The position numbers and the translations under genes were made by a program. The notes below the pieces were generated by a model. That model saw nothing but the letters and a program-made list of their open reading frames with translations. It did not search any database and had not been told where the DNA came from. A stretch of DNA of 64,000 nucleotides from Cladobotryum mycophilum (taxonomy: Eukaryota > Ascomycota > Sordariomycetes > Hypocreales > Hypocreaceae). Of this stretch, positions 10,011 to 21,900 are shown piece by piece. The stretch spans positions 3,968,001 to 4,032,000 of the forward strand of contig CM071589.1 in assembly GCA_036429605.1 (NCBI GenBank), written 5' to 3'. Every line of letters begins with the position of its first letter. The first letter of the stretch is position 1.

Positions 10011-12389
10011 TTGGTGCAAAATGGATCCTGTGGAAACGCAGAGACCACACCTCCACTCCCGCTTTTCTTTTCTTTTTTCTTTTCTTTTTTTGCTCTGTCT
10101 TTCAGAGCTTTGAGGCGAGATGTGCGTATTCGGTATATGCAAAGCTTCGGAATCGAATATATGCCAGCGGTACCCCGTACGCGTCGTCGCCTTGTGGCAG
10201 GCAATCAAGAATTGGAGGGTGAAAATTATGCAGTGCGGTTATTTGAACCCATGAGACTTTGGCACTTTTACCACGGTAACATTGGGTGGGGATCCCATAC
10301 CGACTGTCCATAAAAACGAGCCAGGGGTGAAAGCCAACAAGAATTTAAGACATGACTTTGGCCAGACGTGGCGGGATAGGTAGGCCAATGGCAGACGGGG
10401 TTTTTTTCGGATCGCTATCGAGGATCCGTGTGTTTCTTCGGGCTCGTCACAAATTGCAACAGCCTCTAGAGGAGGCGGAAACGTCATGGACCAACCATCT
10501 TTGCAGCTGTTCTGTTGAACGATCGGCTCAAGCCGGAGTGGCCGTCGTAACCCTGCAGGCTCTAGAACGACCGTTACAGAAGAGCGAAAGTTCTGACTGG
10601 CCGGCTTTGGCGCTTGGCCCAGTAGCTTACCAACCCAAATAGTTCCCGATTGGAATCTGACCACATGGAAGACCAGGGCTGTCTGTCGTGAATTGATGCG
10701 AGCTTGCATGTCTAGTTGAGAATTGGAGGATGTCGATGCAGGGATTGAATAATTGTGCCGATAAGATATGATAGTTCCTGATAAAGGCACTATGAGATGA
10801 GAGAACAGGATCAAGTGATGACGGCACCTTCCTCGAGAGTTCAATAAGTGCCAGGCTATAGCATAGGTAGGTACCTCTTACCTAGTAGGTTTCTTCGTGC
10901 CTGGTCAACGCCTTGACGCTTTAGCCACAGCTACAGCCACAGCCATAGCCACAGTGGCATGTGGACCCCTCCAGCCAACAACTCAGTGGCAGTATCTCCA
11001 GACAAGTCATGCTCATGGACTCACCCTTCAAGCAACTTGGAATCCCAACCAAATCTGAATACATTTCTTAACTTCTGGCTAGTATAGATATATCCCTTGA
11101 AATTATTGACTATGACTAAATAGGTGCGTACCTGTTGCTTATCACTTCTTTATAGCTACCATGTCACAACACAGCCGGCCCGAAGGGGGGTTCAAATATC
11201 TCAAGCTGCCTATTTGTTCAACCTATAAACTCCGTCCCTTGATACTTTCGAGCCCGTCTCTGAGGTGTCGTATCGATAATATGGGGTTCTTGTTGAGTTT
11301 TCGTATTTGAAAATTCCATAATCGGTTAAATGATAGATTATATGCATATTATGAACAGGCATTCGTCCCGACCTAGGCACAAGGAACCCCCAGGGTAGGC
11401 AAACCATGCGCAAGGTATACCATCCATCGACCTAGTACCACCCACCCACCACCACCACCATTACTAGGAAGCGCCTTCATGATCTTCATCATTTAGCGGG
11501 GTTTGTTTGCATTCTTTCAAAGTAGAACGTATTTGCTTTGTTACACTTCAGCAATTCCAAATTATTATTTTTTAACTTGAACTCTTACGGAATGTCGGCA
11601 ACCTAGCTGTATCAGGCTGTGTTCAGAATCCTCCTCATGAGTAAGTTCATGTATGTATGCTTATTGTTAATGCGTTGAGTGCTATGTTACATGCGCCTGT
11701 GACCTTGGATCCAGTTCGGCTGTGACATTCGGGCCCACGTTGTCTCACATGCTTTCTTGATTTCGGGTTGTGATGCTACAACCTGGAGGCTTAATGAATT
11801 AATACCTTGTCTACTATAGCCCTTATACGGTCAACGATTGACACCTTCTCCAACGTCAAAGAATACCTGAAAGTACCTACTGATTGCATTCATTTCATGT
11901 GAACCACCAATGAAGGGTATCTTGCAGTGCCAATATGAGCTGTCTTGTGCTATACTAGTTTCGATTGGGCATGCAGGGTGTAAGCAGCTAACAAGTTTAA
12001 AGCGAACTTGGAGAAAGCAAGCCTCCCGGGCTCAAAGAGGCCGAGCTTACTCCTCCTCGCCCCAAAACGCTGCAAAAGCAATTTCCCACGTGCATAGAGA
12101 TGTGTGTTGGAGAGCACAGATGTTTCTGCTGTCATCCTAAAGTTTCCCAGTGACAGATTCAGATCCCCGAGTGATCCCCGCTTACCTTTCAAAATGAAAC
12201 ACGCATCCCCTTGCGCTCTGCTGAAACTGGGGAAGTGCTGGGCCGCACACTGCTGGGCCGCACACTGCTGTAAGAGGGATCATGAGGATCATGAGTGTCA
12301 ACAGCAAGGTGATCGATCTCAAGATGCCAAGGCGATGGTGCGATGATAGTAAAATGTCTTTGCGATCAACAATCCCGTGCCCTTGACTA
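10011..12389. other. Intergenic, FCY2 upstream and CHL1 downstream flank
   Basis: A long minus-strand frame at 10239-10844 opens only at TTG and has no recognisable domain, so I do not call it. A pyrimidine-rich CTTTT tract lies at about 10060-10095, just upstream of the permease start, as is common in fungal core promoters. Short GCCACA repeats occur near 10920-10955 and CCA repeats near 11435-11460. No gene is supported. Confidence 0.55.
12236..12294. repeat. 15-bp and 9-bp tandem duplications 3' of CHL1
   Basis: A 15-bp unit, TGCTGGGCCGCACAC, is present twice plus a 5-base third copy (12236-12270). It is followed by two copies of GGATCATGA (12277-12294). Both lie about 100-150 bp past the CHL1 stop codon, probably in or near its 3' untranslated region. 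Confidence 0.8.
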
Positions 12390-15271
12390 TTACACCTTCC
12401 CACTACGTTTTCCTCTAAAGAAACCCCCCAGAGCTCCCATCAGACCTCCCAACCCCTTCTCATGACTGTCTCGCTCTAGTTCACCCCGAATCCATCCTGG
12501 AAGTTTGCCCCTGATTCGGTCCGTTCCATACCTCCTGTCTATCAATACAATCGCTGCATAGTCCCCACGATGCCGGATCGCCCGCCCAATGCTTTGGTTC
12601 ACAGCCCGCATGCATGCGTTCTCGTAAAAGTCTCGGGCCGTCTGTTTCCCCTTGCTTGTGGCCTCTTCCTTGCCCACCCCTTCGGTAGTTAGCCGAGCGA
12701 TCGTCGTTGTCTCGATGTATTCCAGCTTCGCCTTCCAATCTGGTGATGCAATGTTAGGATACGGAAGGCCAACGACAATCACACAACGCCCTAAACGATC
12801 GGAGAAATTAATACCCTCCGACATCTTGCCTCCAATGACGCTGAGGAGTAAAGCCCCGGTGCGTTTATCATGGGTAGATCGTTCTCCTAGAATGGCTTGA
12901 GAGTACTCCTGCAAGACGTCGTCACTAGTCCCGCTCTTTGTTTCTTTCAGTATTGACTTGCGCACTTGAAGCCTTTCCCATACCGTCTGAGGGCTGCCTT
13001 CTTGACGCTGTTGCCAAACAGCCACAACCTCGTCAAGGTAACCGTAGCTAGGAAAGAAAACCACCACTCCGTCAGGGACGAGAGAGCATGTGTTTAGGAT
13101 GGCGAGCCCAAGGTTTGTAATCATCTCGCGATTTCCGCGATGTTGAAAACTGAACTCGAATGGCGCTGTTCCCGGTCTGCTTGATGCCAGTGTCCACACA
13201 CATAGATTCTCAGATGGAATGACGTGCCCACAGCTCAATGTTGTGATCTTGGTATCAGAAAGCGAAGGGAACAAATGATCCCTGTAGTCGTCAAACGGTG
13301 ACATAGTGCCGCCGGCTAGAATCACAGCCCTGGCACTCGATGCTACCGATGAGAATGCATGGGTGGGGGATAGTAGGAGATACGACAACTGAATATCTGG
13401 AGAGGTTCCGGCATCTTTCTGGTAAAAGATACGCCCTTCCGTACTAAGATTTGTGAGAGCCACAAGAAACGAAACCAGTATATGGAGGACTGGGGTCCCA
13501 GACTTGGGTGGTGCTGCCGCTTTGTCTGCGGATTCATTCTCGACATGTGCAACATAGCTTTCAATCTTGTACGCCAATTTTGACTCTTGAATATACTGGA
13601 TCAACTCAAACATGTTGATCTGATCAATCCCCTTGTGCTTGGTCAAGTCGTTCGGGTCAACAATTCCGTGCTCTTGCTGGATGGTGGTCAGCAGATGGAT
13701 AGGAAACCGTGCACTCTCTTCCTTACCTTGAATTTTAGAGCGCCTTCCATCCACTCGGTCAAGCCTTCAATAACTCGCCCAACTCTTCCAACATTGACTC
13801 TGTTGACGCCTTTCAGCTTCTTCCCGAATCTTCTTACGTATACCCCGAGCATACCTCGCCCTCTCTGGAGATCGCTAAGCTTCAACTCTGCGGCATGGAC
13901 ATTGGCAATGGCGTCCATAATGTTGTGGGCCTCATCGACAATCACCACGTTTCCCTCAAGTTTGATTCCCAAGGCTTCGCGTGCACTCTTCTGGAGTAGA
14001 AGAGGATAGGGGAGTGTAATGATCTCGGCGCCGGGGAGAGCTGTACGGGAGGCATAATATGGACACACTGAGAGCGACTTTCCAAGTTGATGGAGGTCCT
14101 CAATATCTGGAATCCTCGCCAAGGCATTATCACGAAATTCATGTGTCTGGCTGAGAAGCTCTTCCCGAGGGACAAATGAGCATTTCTTGGCAGATTTGGC
14201 CTGCTGAAGTTCCGAACAGCGGTCATTTATAGCTTGCACTGATCCAAGACGAGCAACAGATGGATTGATGCACAACTTTTGTCGGGATGACAGTGGTAGC
14301 AATTTTACGGGCTCCGTTGAAGCGGTATTTTTATCTTGAGAAACTGATGATGGTAAGGATGACGGAAAAGCTGGGCGGCGAAGCTCGGTGATGAATTGGG
14401 ACAGTTGCGAATGGGTTCTTGAGGTATAATAGATCTATAAAGGTCACTATCCCGGCCTGTCGTACTTTTATCGAGTCTCGCACCTTGATCTCTTCTTCTA
14501 AAATGTCATCATCTTCCTCTTGCTTTCTGGGACCACCGAGTCCCATTCTCTCAAGGACTTCACGAGATTCTTTGCTCAACCCTGACAAGGCATCTTGGGA
14601 CTGTGTCTCGTTTTCACTGGAATTATCAAGCAGCCATTCGGCGTCTTCGTCTTCTACGTCTCGAGAGCCCATCGACGAGTCATCAATGCGTCGTCGCTTT
14701 CGACCTCTCTCTTCCAAGCTTTTCTCTTTAAGTCTTGCAGCCTCGAGTCGCTTTTCTCTGTCCTCCCATCTTCTGAGGAGTTCTTCCCTTTTGCGACGCA
14801 AGAGCTGATCAACAAGCCATGATGGCTCATCTTTGTAAGCCTCACCTGCAGATTGCAACGTCGCCTCATGTCTGTTGGCCTTGTGATTTCGGAGCCAGGT
14901 GAGGGATGCACAGATTAATGACAATGATTTACCCTTATTGAATGTTAGTACAAATGATCAAAGAACAGAATGCAGCAACGATCTCTGACCGCCTTAGTTG
15001 GAACTGATCCTTTAGATAATTATGACAGTGTTTTTTTGGGCGACAATGCGAGCCAAGCACACTCCTTTGAAATGAGAGCATATGGAGGAAGAAATCCACT
15101 TACTGTTCCGGTAGGACTCTCTAAAATGCCTATCTGCCCTTCACCAGTTTCAAGCACATCATACACTGTCTTCATAAAGTCATTTTGAACTGCATATGGC
15201 GTGAATGGATGATGAAAATCAAGGGTCGAAAGGCCGCGTGTGACTTCTTCGATATCATCTAGAGCAGCCAT
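12390..15271 (-). CDS. CHL1: ATP-dependent DNA helicase Chl1/DDX11
   Basis: Four exons, 15104-15271, 14484-14933, 13727-14434 and 12390-13676, encode 870 residues (yeast Chl1 is 861). Walker A, ESPTGTGKS, spans about residues 51-59 and is split by the first intron. The four Fe-S cluster cysteines expected of XPD-like helicases are at 261, 279, 291 and 330. The DEAH box begins at residue 373. The C-terminal helicase motifs, including the QSIGRAIRHRGD region, are present. Chl1 is a superfamily 2 helicase of the nucleus that supports sister-chromatid cohesion and replication-fork processing. Introns 2 and 3 are only 49 and 50 bp. It diverges from RPL28 across a 342-bp promoter containing an ACGCGT element. 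Fancj/Rtel1-type paralogues are alternatives, but the Fe-S spacing, acidic insert and length favour Chl1. Confidence 0.95.
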
Positions 15272-15613
15272 ATTTAGAAGTATTCATATTTGGCCATTCA
15301 TGGTTTGGGGTGGTTCAACTCTTTAACGCGTTCGCCGCGCTGGGCGGTCTGAAGGTGCATTCTGCAGGGTTTCGCTTATTGGTGGGGTCACCGAGGCTCA
15401 CCTAGGTCAGAACACGGAGTCACATGACCGGGATAACCTGGACCACTGCCCACCTTATCAAGCGCACATTTAGATCTTAGGGCTGTGCTGCCCTCTCGCT
15501 AACAATTTTTCCGGAGCCGTCCCAAGTACCCAAAGCCGTAGGCGCAAAAACATCACCACCCACTTCCAGTCTTCGACGCAAATTACCGGAGAAGCGACAA
15601 CACCACCACAGTT
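15272..15613. promoter_or_regulatory. Shared promoter region of CHL1 (-) and RPL28 (+)
   Basis: The 342 bp between the two ATGs must contain both promoters. An MluI cell-cycle box, ACGCGT, lies at 15326-15331, 55 bp upstream of the CHL1 ATG. A GAGTCACA at 15417-15424 is one base from the HomolD box (CAGTCACA) of fission-yeast ribosomal protein genes. Function of either motif here is inference from other fungi. Confidence 0.5.
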
Positions 15614-16386
15614 ATGCCTACCCGTACTTCGAAGACCCGCAAGCAGTACGTTATGATTCCTATCCGATGAGCCTAAACGAGGGATTGGAACAATTGCCGT
15701 CTCGGTGATCTGTCGAATCTTCAATCTACAAGCGCCTGGAAATTATCATGAACTGACATTTTTTCGCTTCATAGCCGCGGTCACGTTTCCCACGGCCACG
15801 GTCGTGTCGGAAAGCACCGCAAGCATCCCGGTGGTCGTGGTCTTGCCGGTGGTCAGCACCACCACCGAACCAACATGGACAAGGTTCGAAATCTCGAGAT
15901 TCGAAGAGCGCGGGGTGAAGAGAAGACTGACACAATTGCGATAGTACCATCCTGGTTACTTCGGTAAGGTTGGTATGCGATACTTCCACAAGCAGCCCAA
16001 CCACTTCTGGAAGCCCATCATCAACCTTGACAAGGTACATACAATCCTTTCTTTTCGAGCTCGCGAAGATGAATTGCATCGGGAGATGACATTTTTGGGG
16101 AATTTGAGAAAATACAAAGAGGCGGCAGCAAGGGTTATGTGAACATATTGGCTAACTTTGGAATTCAGCTGTGGTCTCTCGTCCCCAGCGAAGCCCGTGA
16201 GGCTTACGTCTCTGGCGAAAAGAAGGACACCGTCCCCGTCCTCGACCTCCTCCCCTCGGCTACTCCAAGGTCCTCGGCAAGGGCCGTATTCCTGAAATTC
16301 CTCTAGTTGTCCGCGCGAGATGGGTCAGCAAGTTGGCTGAGAAGAAGATCAAGGATGCTGGTGGTGTTGTCGAGTTGGTAGCATAA
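15614..16386 (+). CDS. RPL28: 60S ribosomal protein L28 (uL15), with one-base frameshift
   Basis: Exons 15614-15645, 15775-15883, 15945-16034 and 16169-16386. The product matches eukaryotic uL15/L28 closely: the N-terminal RGHVSHGHGRVGKH block, GGQHHHRTNMDKYHPGYFGKV, and the C-terminal KDAGGVVELVA. It is a large-subunit cytosolic ribosomal protein and is essential in yeast. As written, the last exon loses frame at about 16249-16258 (CTCCTCCCCTCGG). Before this point it reads LDLLP, after it GYSKVLGKGR in the next frame. One missing base restores exactly 149 residues, the length of yeast L28. A missing C in the run is the simplest explanation. Intron 2 has an atypical GTTCGA donor, but both flanks are fixed by the protein. 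Confidence 0.93.
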
Positions 16387-16860
16387 ATGACGCTCCATGC
16401 TGGAGTCTGGCTTGTGGATTTAGGGACCGGTTTTCAAGGCGGAAAATGGATCCTCACCCCTGTATACCGAGACAAGGTGCTTGGGGAGGGTGTTGGGTTG
16501 GTCGGCTTCGAGCATTGCATCAGGCACTCTACAATGGAGTTTTTAACGAATAAAAATCGATTTTCGCCAATGCATCGATGTCGACTCTAGGCGCAAGTGA
16601 AACAATTAGCCTCAGCGACGGAGCTGTGGGCGATGGCACTTTTTTTTGGCATAAAGGATTCTATTATGCGGCACACTTCATTCCTGTGCCTTGCTGTCGT
16701 TGTATCATATACTCCAGAACACCAACATGACCCTATGACCCAAACATCTGTATATACATAAGTCTATCCCATGCTTGTCATCTATCCCAGCGTCGCCGTA
16801 CTCCCTGTCATGCCAAAAAAGTAGACACTCAGCAATTGTGTCCTACCCAGTATGTTTCAT
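16387..16860. other. Convergent 3' region between RPL28 and CDC7
   Basis: The 474 bp separate the stop codons of two convergent genes and presumably hold both 3' untranslated regions and termination signals. A T8 run lies near 16640. Nothing else is seen. Confidence 0.6.
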
Positions 16861-18380
16861 TCATGCGTGGAGCATGTCCATTTCGTCCTCGTCCGCCGTC
16901 TCTAGCCCCATGCCCAGGTTCAAAAATTCGTGTTCCAAAGCCTCTTGTGCGGTTATTCGCCTGCTTGGATCCAATTCCATGCATCGTTCCAGGAACCTCA
17001 CGGCAAGCTTTTCATCTGGCGTCAGAGGTTTATCATCGGTCCTGCATGTACTCCAAAGAATGATTTTTTCCATTGTGAAGCCTTGCTGGCCAACAGTGGG
17101 GATGGTGGTTTCGAAAACACAGCCATGAAGCAACCCGGCAGCTTTCATTCGCTTCGAGCCGAAGATTGTGGCGATTTCAATCATGGCCTCCACATCGTCT
17201 GCCGAGTTGAAGAAGGGGAAACGCTTAGACAAGATGGTAAGAAGAATGACACCAGCAGACCAAATGTCGATAGAAGTTGTCTGTTCTGTGCACTTGAAAA
17301 GAACCTCTGGGGCGCGGAAGCCTCTGGTGCCTGCACGGTTGGCACGACGAGATGGGCGGGTATCTGATTTCGGATACCCTGGTTGAGAATTCATAGCCGT
17401 CTGGGCCCAAACGGAGTTTGCCTGACGGTGTTTTCGCGTTTCGCGAGCTTCATGGCATAGACATGGCTTGCTGTCGGTTCCTTCCCGCTCGGCTAGACCA
17501 AAGTCGACGAGGACGCCATGTTGCGTGACCGGATCGTAGAGGAAATTTGTAGGTTTTATATCACGATGCAATATTTTGTGTTCGTGCACACTCTTCAGAG
17601 CGGTAAAAAGGGATCGCAGATAAATCGCAATGTCGGGGATTGTCATGTCCCTAAAGTATCCTCGGAAATCACCATGACGGAAATAAGGAAGGATAGCAAC
17701 GACCTGATCTGTGTGGCGAAAGGCGGTGATGAGAGGACAGACGGATGGGCATTGCCGCAGGTCGTGGAGGAGTTCGAGTTCGTTGAGGATTCGAGCCGGA
17801 CTTGATGTGACATAGATCTTTTTGATAGCGACATAGCGCGCTCGTCGCGAACGATTCAGGATGTTCTGCTGCTGATGCCCCTTTAACGGCGGAGGGGCCC
17901 ATTTTGTTAAATCCTCTTCATAATCCCAACTATTATCGTAGTGATCGTATTGGATGTCTTCGGCCTTGAATACGGTAGAGAAAGTGCCTGTTGCGGAATG
18001 CAAGTTAGTGGGATATTCGCATCCAGGGGCCAGAGGTGATGTGACCTACCCTCGCCAATTCTTTTAATCAACCGATATTTGTCTCGGAAACCAGGAAAGT
18101 CGTTTTGTAGTTTGTCCATATCGGCTTGGACACTGGTTTCAACCTGTTCATCGTCGGAACTTTCACCTTGGGCTGGAGCTGCGGGTTCGTCTTCCTCTTC
18201 GTCTTCCTCTTCTTCCTCGGCCTCCTCGTCCTCATCCTCTTCCGGATCCAGTTCGTCCATGGTTGCCTGATCGACGCCGTCTACTTGATCCTCATCGACC
18301 ATCATCTCCGTCTCTTCGGTTCTAGCATCCTCATGGATTTCGAATAACTCCTCATTCGGCCTTCGCGTTATTGTCGTCAT
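16861..18380 (-). CDS. CDC7: Cdc7 (Hsk1) family serine/threonine kinase
   Basis: Exons 18050-18380 and 16861-17987 with a 62-bp intron encode 485 residues. A long Glu/Asp-rich N-terminus precedes the kinase domain. The Gly-rich loop GEGTFSTVF lies at about 109-117, the catalytic lysine in VAIK near 166, HRDIKPTNF from 251 and DFG at 272-274. The SLFTALKSVHEHKILHRDIKP context and the insert before GTRGFRAPEVL are characteristic of Cdc7. With its Dbf4/Dfp1 partner the kinase phosphorylates MCM proteins to fire replication origins in the nucleus. The start is the ATG at 18380; the open frame continues upstream but without better evidence. It diverges from the condensin gene YCS4, an arrangement that could coordinate S-phase and mitotic functions. 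Confidence 0.94.
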
Positions 18381-18952
18381 TGCATGAACCTTCTCACTCC
18401 AAAAACAAAGCACCTGTCCGTCCCCTTGAATAAGCAAAGAATGGCAAGAATAACAGTGTAATCCGCAGTGCCAAAGTCTTAAATTAGACCCTGAGACTTC
18501 TTTTTGGCTGCTGCTACAAGTCTGTAAGAGCTTCATGCGAGACATGGAGTTTTGGGCGCCTAAGCTCAATGGTATGGTGGAGGGGCTTTTTTTCGCAGTG
18601 CATCAGCGGCTGCTGCAGGGATTCTCTAGCGGTCGAAACACGCGACAGCACTGTGAATGGTGGGGTTTTACAACCAATGGTCGCGTTCAAAGAAAACAAA
18701 CACAACCGTTGCTGCGACACCACCTCCGCCCGCCACATCCCACTTATCGCACAGCCAAATCGAATTGCGAGAAACCAGGCGTCAACGTCAACAGCAGACA
18801 ACCCCCCCCCAGAGTCGTTTTCGAGATCGACAGGGAATAATAATTATATACACAGTTCTAGTGTTATAATTGTTCCCTCGCTTTCTTTGGATTTTATTCT
18901 TTGTTAAGTTTTGGTTTGCGCCCCCGCCAGGACTGCGCACAAATCATCCATC
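18381..18952. promoter_or_regulatory. Bidirectional promoter region of CDC7 (-) and YCS4 (+)
   Basis: The 572 bp contain two inverted MCB-like hexamers, ACGCGA at 18640-18645 and its complement TCGCGT at 18681-18686. A CCAAT box (18674-18678) lies next to the second. A C9 run spans 18802-18810. MBF-type factors bind ACGCGN in several fungi; involvement here is inference. Confidence 0.45.
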
Positions 18953-21900
18953 ATGGCGACCATCAGCTTCGATATCAACGATGCGCTCAAGCATTACATG
19001 TCCGATCCTGCGACAATACCGACGCCAGAAGCAGATTCGGTACTCGTCGACTGCGACAATGATCCTGAATTACTCACCCTTCAGGTCATCAACCCGGTGC
19101 TGAACTCAATTGTTGATGCCGTCACCGACAATCCAGATGCCATCTTGCGGTCCAACCATATGGATTCGCTGCAGTTTCTGTTAAAGTTAGCAATCTGGTA
19201 TTGTGTTGGAGATTTGGAAACAGTTGTCTAATCTTCGAGTTTAGATCCGTATCTTATATCCCGACCCATGCCCTCAGCAAGATATTCGATCTAGTCATGA
19301 GTGGGCTCAGCGCTGAGACCGATGCGGCACATAACGATATCGAATCACCAGATGAGCAAGAATCCGTGGCATACCATAAACAGCTCCTAGAAATATATGG
19401 CTTCCTGCTGCAATGGACCATCGCCGCAGTAGAGACCAAGACGGCAGAGAAATCCACGGCAGCTCCAGCTGCTCGAGGGAGGGGTAAAATCAAGAAAGGC
19501 GCCGCCACCATATCAAAGGATGATGCCTGGGATTCGGCATCTCAGCTTCAAATGGCGTTGGATATCATGTGCAAAACTTTGAAATTGAAGTTGTCCAAGA
19601 TTTTCTTGACCACCGGCGAGAGGGATACCTTCATCGGTCTGCTCACAAGACCAGTGTACATGATCTTGGAGAGCGAGCAACGTGTCAAGGCAACAGCTAT
19701 CCGAATGCATTGCTTCAAAGTGCTATGTATCGCTGTCAAGCACCATGGGCATGGATATGGTTTGTTCATCAGATTACGCCATGTGGTGCATAAACTAATA
19801 AGTTATAGCTGCACAAATCAACGTTATCCAAAACTTAACATATTTTGAACATCTAGCAGAACCCATGGCGGAATTCCTACATATCCTAGCCGAAACTTAT
19901 GATTATCCCCAGCTTGCAGATGAGGTTTTGCGCGAACTCAGCAACAAAGAATTCAACTCCAATGATACCAGGGGGCCAAAGTCTGTTTCTGCATTCATCG
20001 CAAAGTTGTCGGAACTCGCCCCCAGGTTAGTTATCAAGCAGATGACCATGTTAGCGAAACAGCTTGATAGTGAGGTAAGATTCGCATATACTCTTAATAG
20101 TTGCCTTGTTTTCCTAACATGCACAAGTCATACACACTTCGGTGTGCTTTGATTGAGGTTTGCGGCAACATGATTGCATATCTCAGCAAGCAGGACGAAC
20201 GAAGCGAAAATCACAAGTCACAGTTGAATGCATTTTTCGATGTGCTTGAGGAGCGATTCCTTGATATCAACCCCTACTCCAGATGCCGTACACTACAAGT
20301 TTACATGAAGCTTTGCGAACTGGAGCAAAAATTCCCCAAGCGACGCCAGAAAGCGGCGGAGTTGGCATGCCAGAGCCTGGAGGATAAGAGCAGCAACGTG
20401 CGACGCAATGCTATCAAACTGTTGGGGATGTTAATCAAGACCCATCCATTCACCGTCATGCATGGGGCACAGCTTTCGAGAAAGGAATGGCAAGCGCGAT
20501 ATGACAAGGTTGAGGAGGAGCTCAATGCTTTGAAGCCACCACCTGGGATGCCTGGTTTTAGCACTGACAAGGCAAATACCACGGTGGATAACGACCTCCT
20601 TGATGAAGCCACACAACTTGGATCTCCTGAGAAACCCAGATCAATGACAGATGCTGATAAGATTGCTGCAATTAAAAAAGCTCAAGAAGAGGCTGCCACG
20701 AGCGAGGCCATTGAGAAGCTTACTTTGACAAGAAGATATTACAACGAAGCACTCAAATTCATCGATGTCTTACACGACGCTACTGGTATAATCTGTCAGT
20801 TGCTGGGTTCCAGGAACAAGAGCGAGGTTATCGAAGCGATTGATTATTTCGAGGTTGGTGATGCCTACAATATCGAACAGAATAAGGTGGGCATCCGACG
20901 AATGCTGCGCTTGATTTGGACCAAGGGCAATAGCGACGAGGGCAAAGGTGTACAGACTCACTTGATTGAGTGCTACAGGAGACTCTTCTTCGAGGCTCCG
21001 GATTCATTCAGTCCAAACGATGCTGCTAATTACATTGCTCGCAACATGATCAGTTTGACTTTTGGGGCAACACCAGCAGAGTTGACTTCGTTAGAACAGC
21101 TGCTAGCCACGATGATGAAGGGTGGTATCATCCCTGAGATTGTTGTCACAAAATTGTGGCAGGTTTATGGCGTTCAGAAGCGAGAGATTTCGAGAACCCA
21201 GCGACGTGGTGCAATCATTGTATTGGGAATGTTGGCCACCGCCAATCCCGAGATTGCAGTTGGTGAAATTGAGACGATGCTCCGGACGGGTCTTGGTGTT
21301 CACGGCCGAAACGACTTGCAACTAGCCAAGTATACGTGCACTACTCTCAGGAGAATAAACCCGACCGGACGCCAGGCAAAGGAATCGACTGCAAAATTCT
21401 CTCGGCTTCCTAATGACCACGCAGTCTGCTCTCGACTAGCTGCGATCACCGAGGTTCCATCTGACAGCAAGGAGTGGTATGGTGTTGCTGAACAGGCAAT
21501 TAATGCAATTTACGCGCTTTCAAAACACCCCGACACCCTCTGCTCAAACATCCTAAAGCGGAAGACACGACAGGTGTTCAGCCGATCGCCATCTCGCCCC
21601 GCGTCCCGCCCTTCCTCAAGACCTACTTCTCGCGACGAAACCAAGGCCATAGACTTGGCAGACCCCACAATCAGTGGCGCTGTGACAGAAGGGGCAGATA
21701 AGCATAAGAAGCGAGATAACGCCATTGCACTGTCACAGCTACTTTTCATTGTTGGACATGTTGCTATCAAGCAAATCGTCCATCTTGAACTATGTGAACT
21801 CGATTTCAAGCGCAGAAAGCAAGAGAAGGAGAAGCAAACGGCAGCAAAGACCGATAAAGAAAAAGAAGATGCCGACGAGCTAGACCTCATTGGAGGCACA

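Noticed and set aside
10239..10844. Minus-strand open frame of 201 codons upstream of FCY2
   Set aside because: Opens only at TTG and has no recognisable content; more likely promoter or leader DNA.
13688..13754. Alternative in-frame ATG (13754) giving a separate 454-residue helicase fragment
   Set aside because: It reads through the 50-bp third intron of CHL1; splicing joins both helicase halves in frame with conserved sequence.
15646..15774. Possible box C/D snoRNA in the first RPL28 intron
   Set aside because: A CTGA D-box-like element is present but no RTGATGA C box at the right distance, and no terminal stem.
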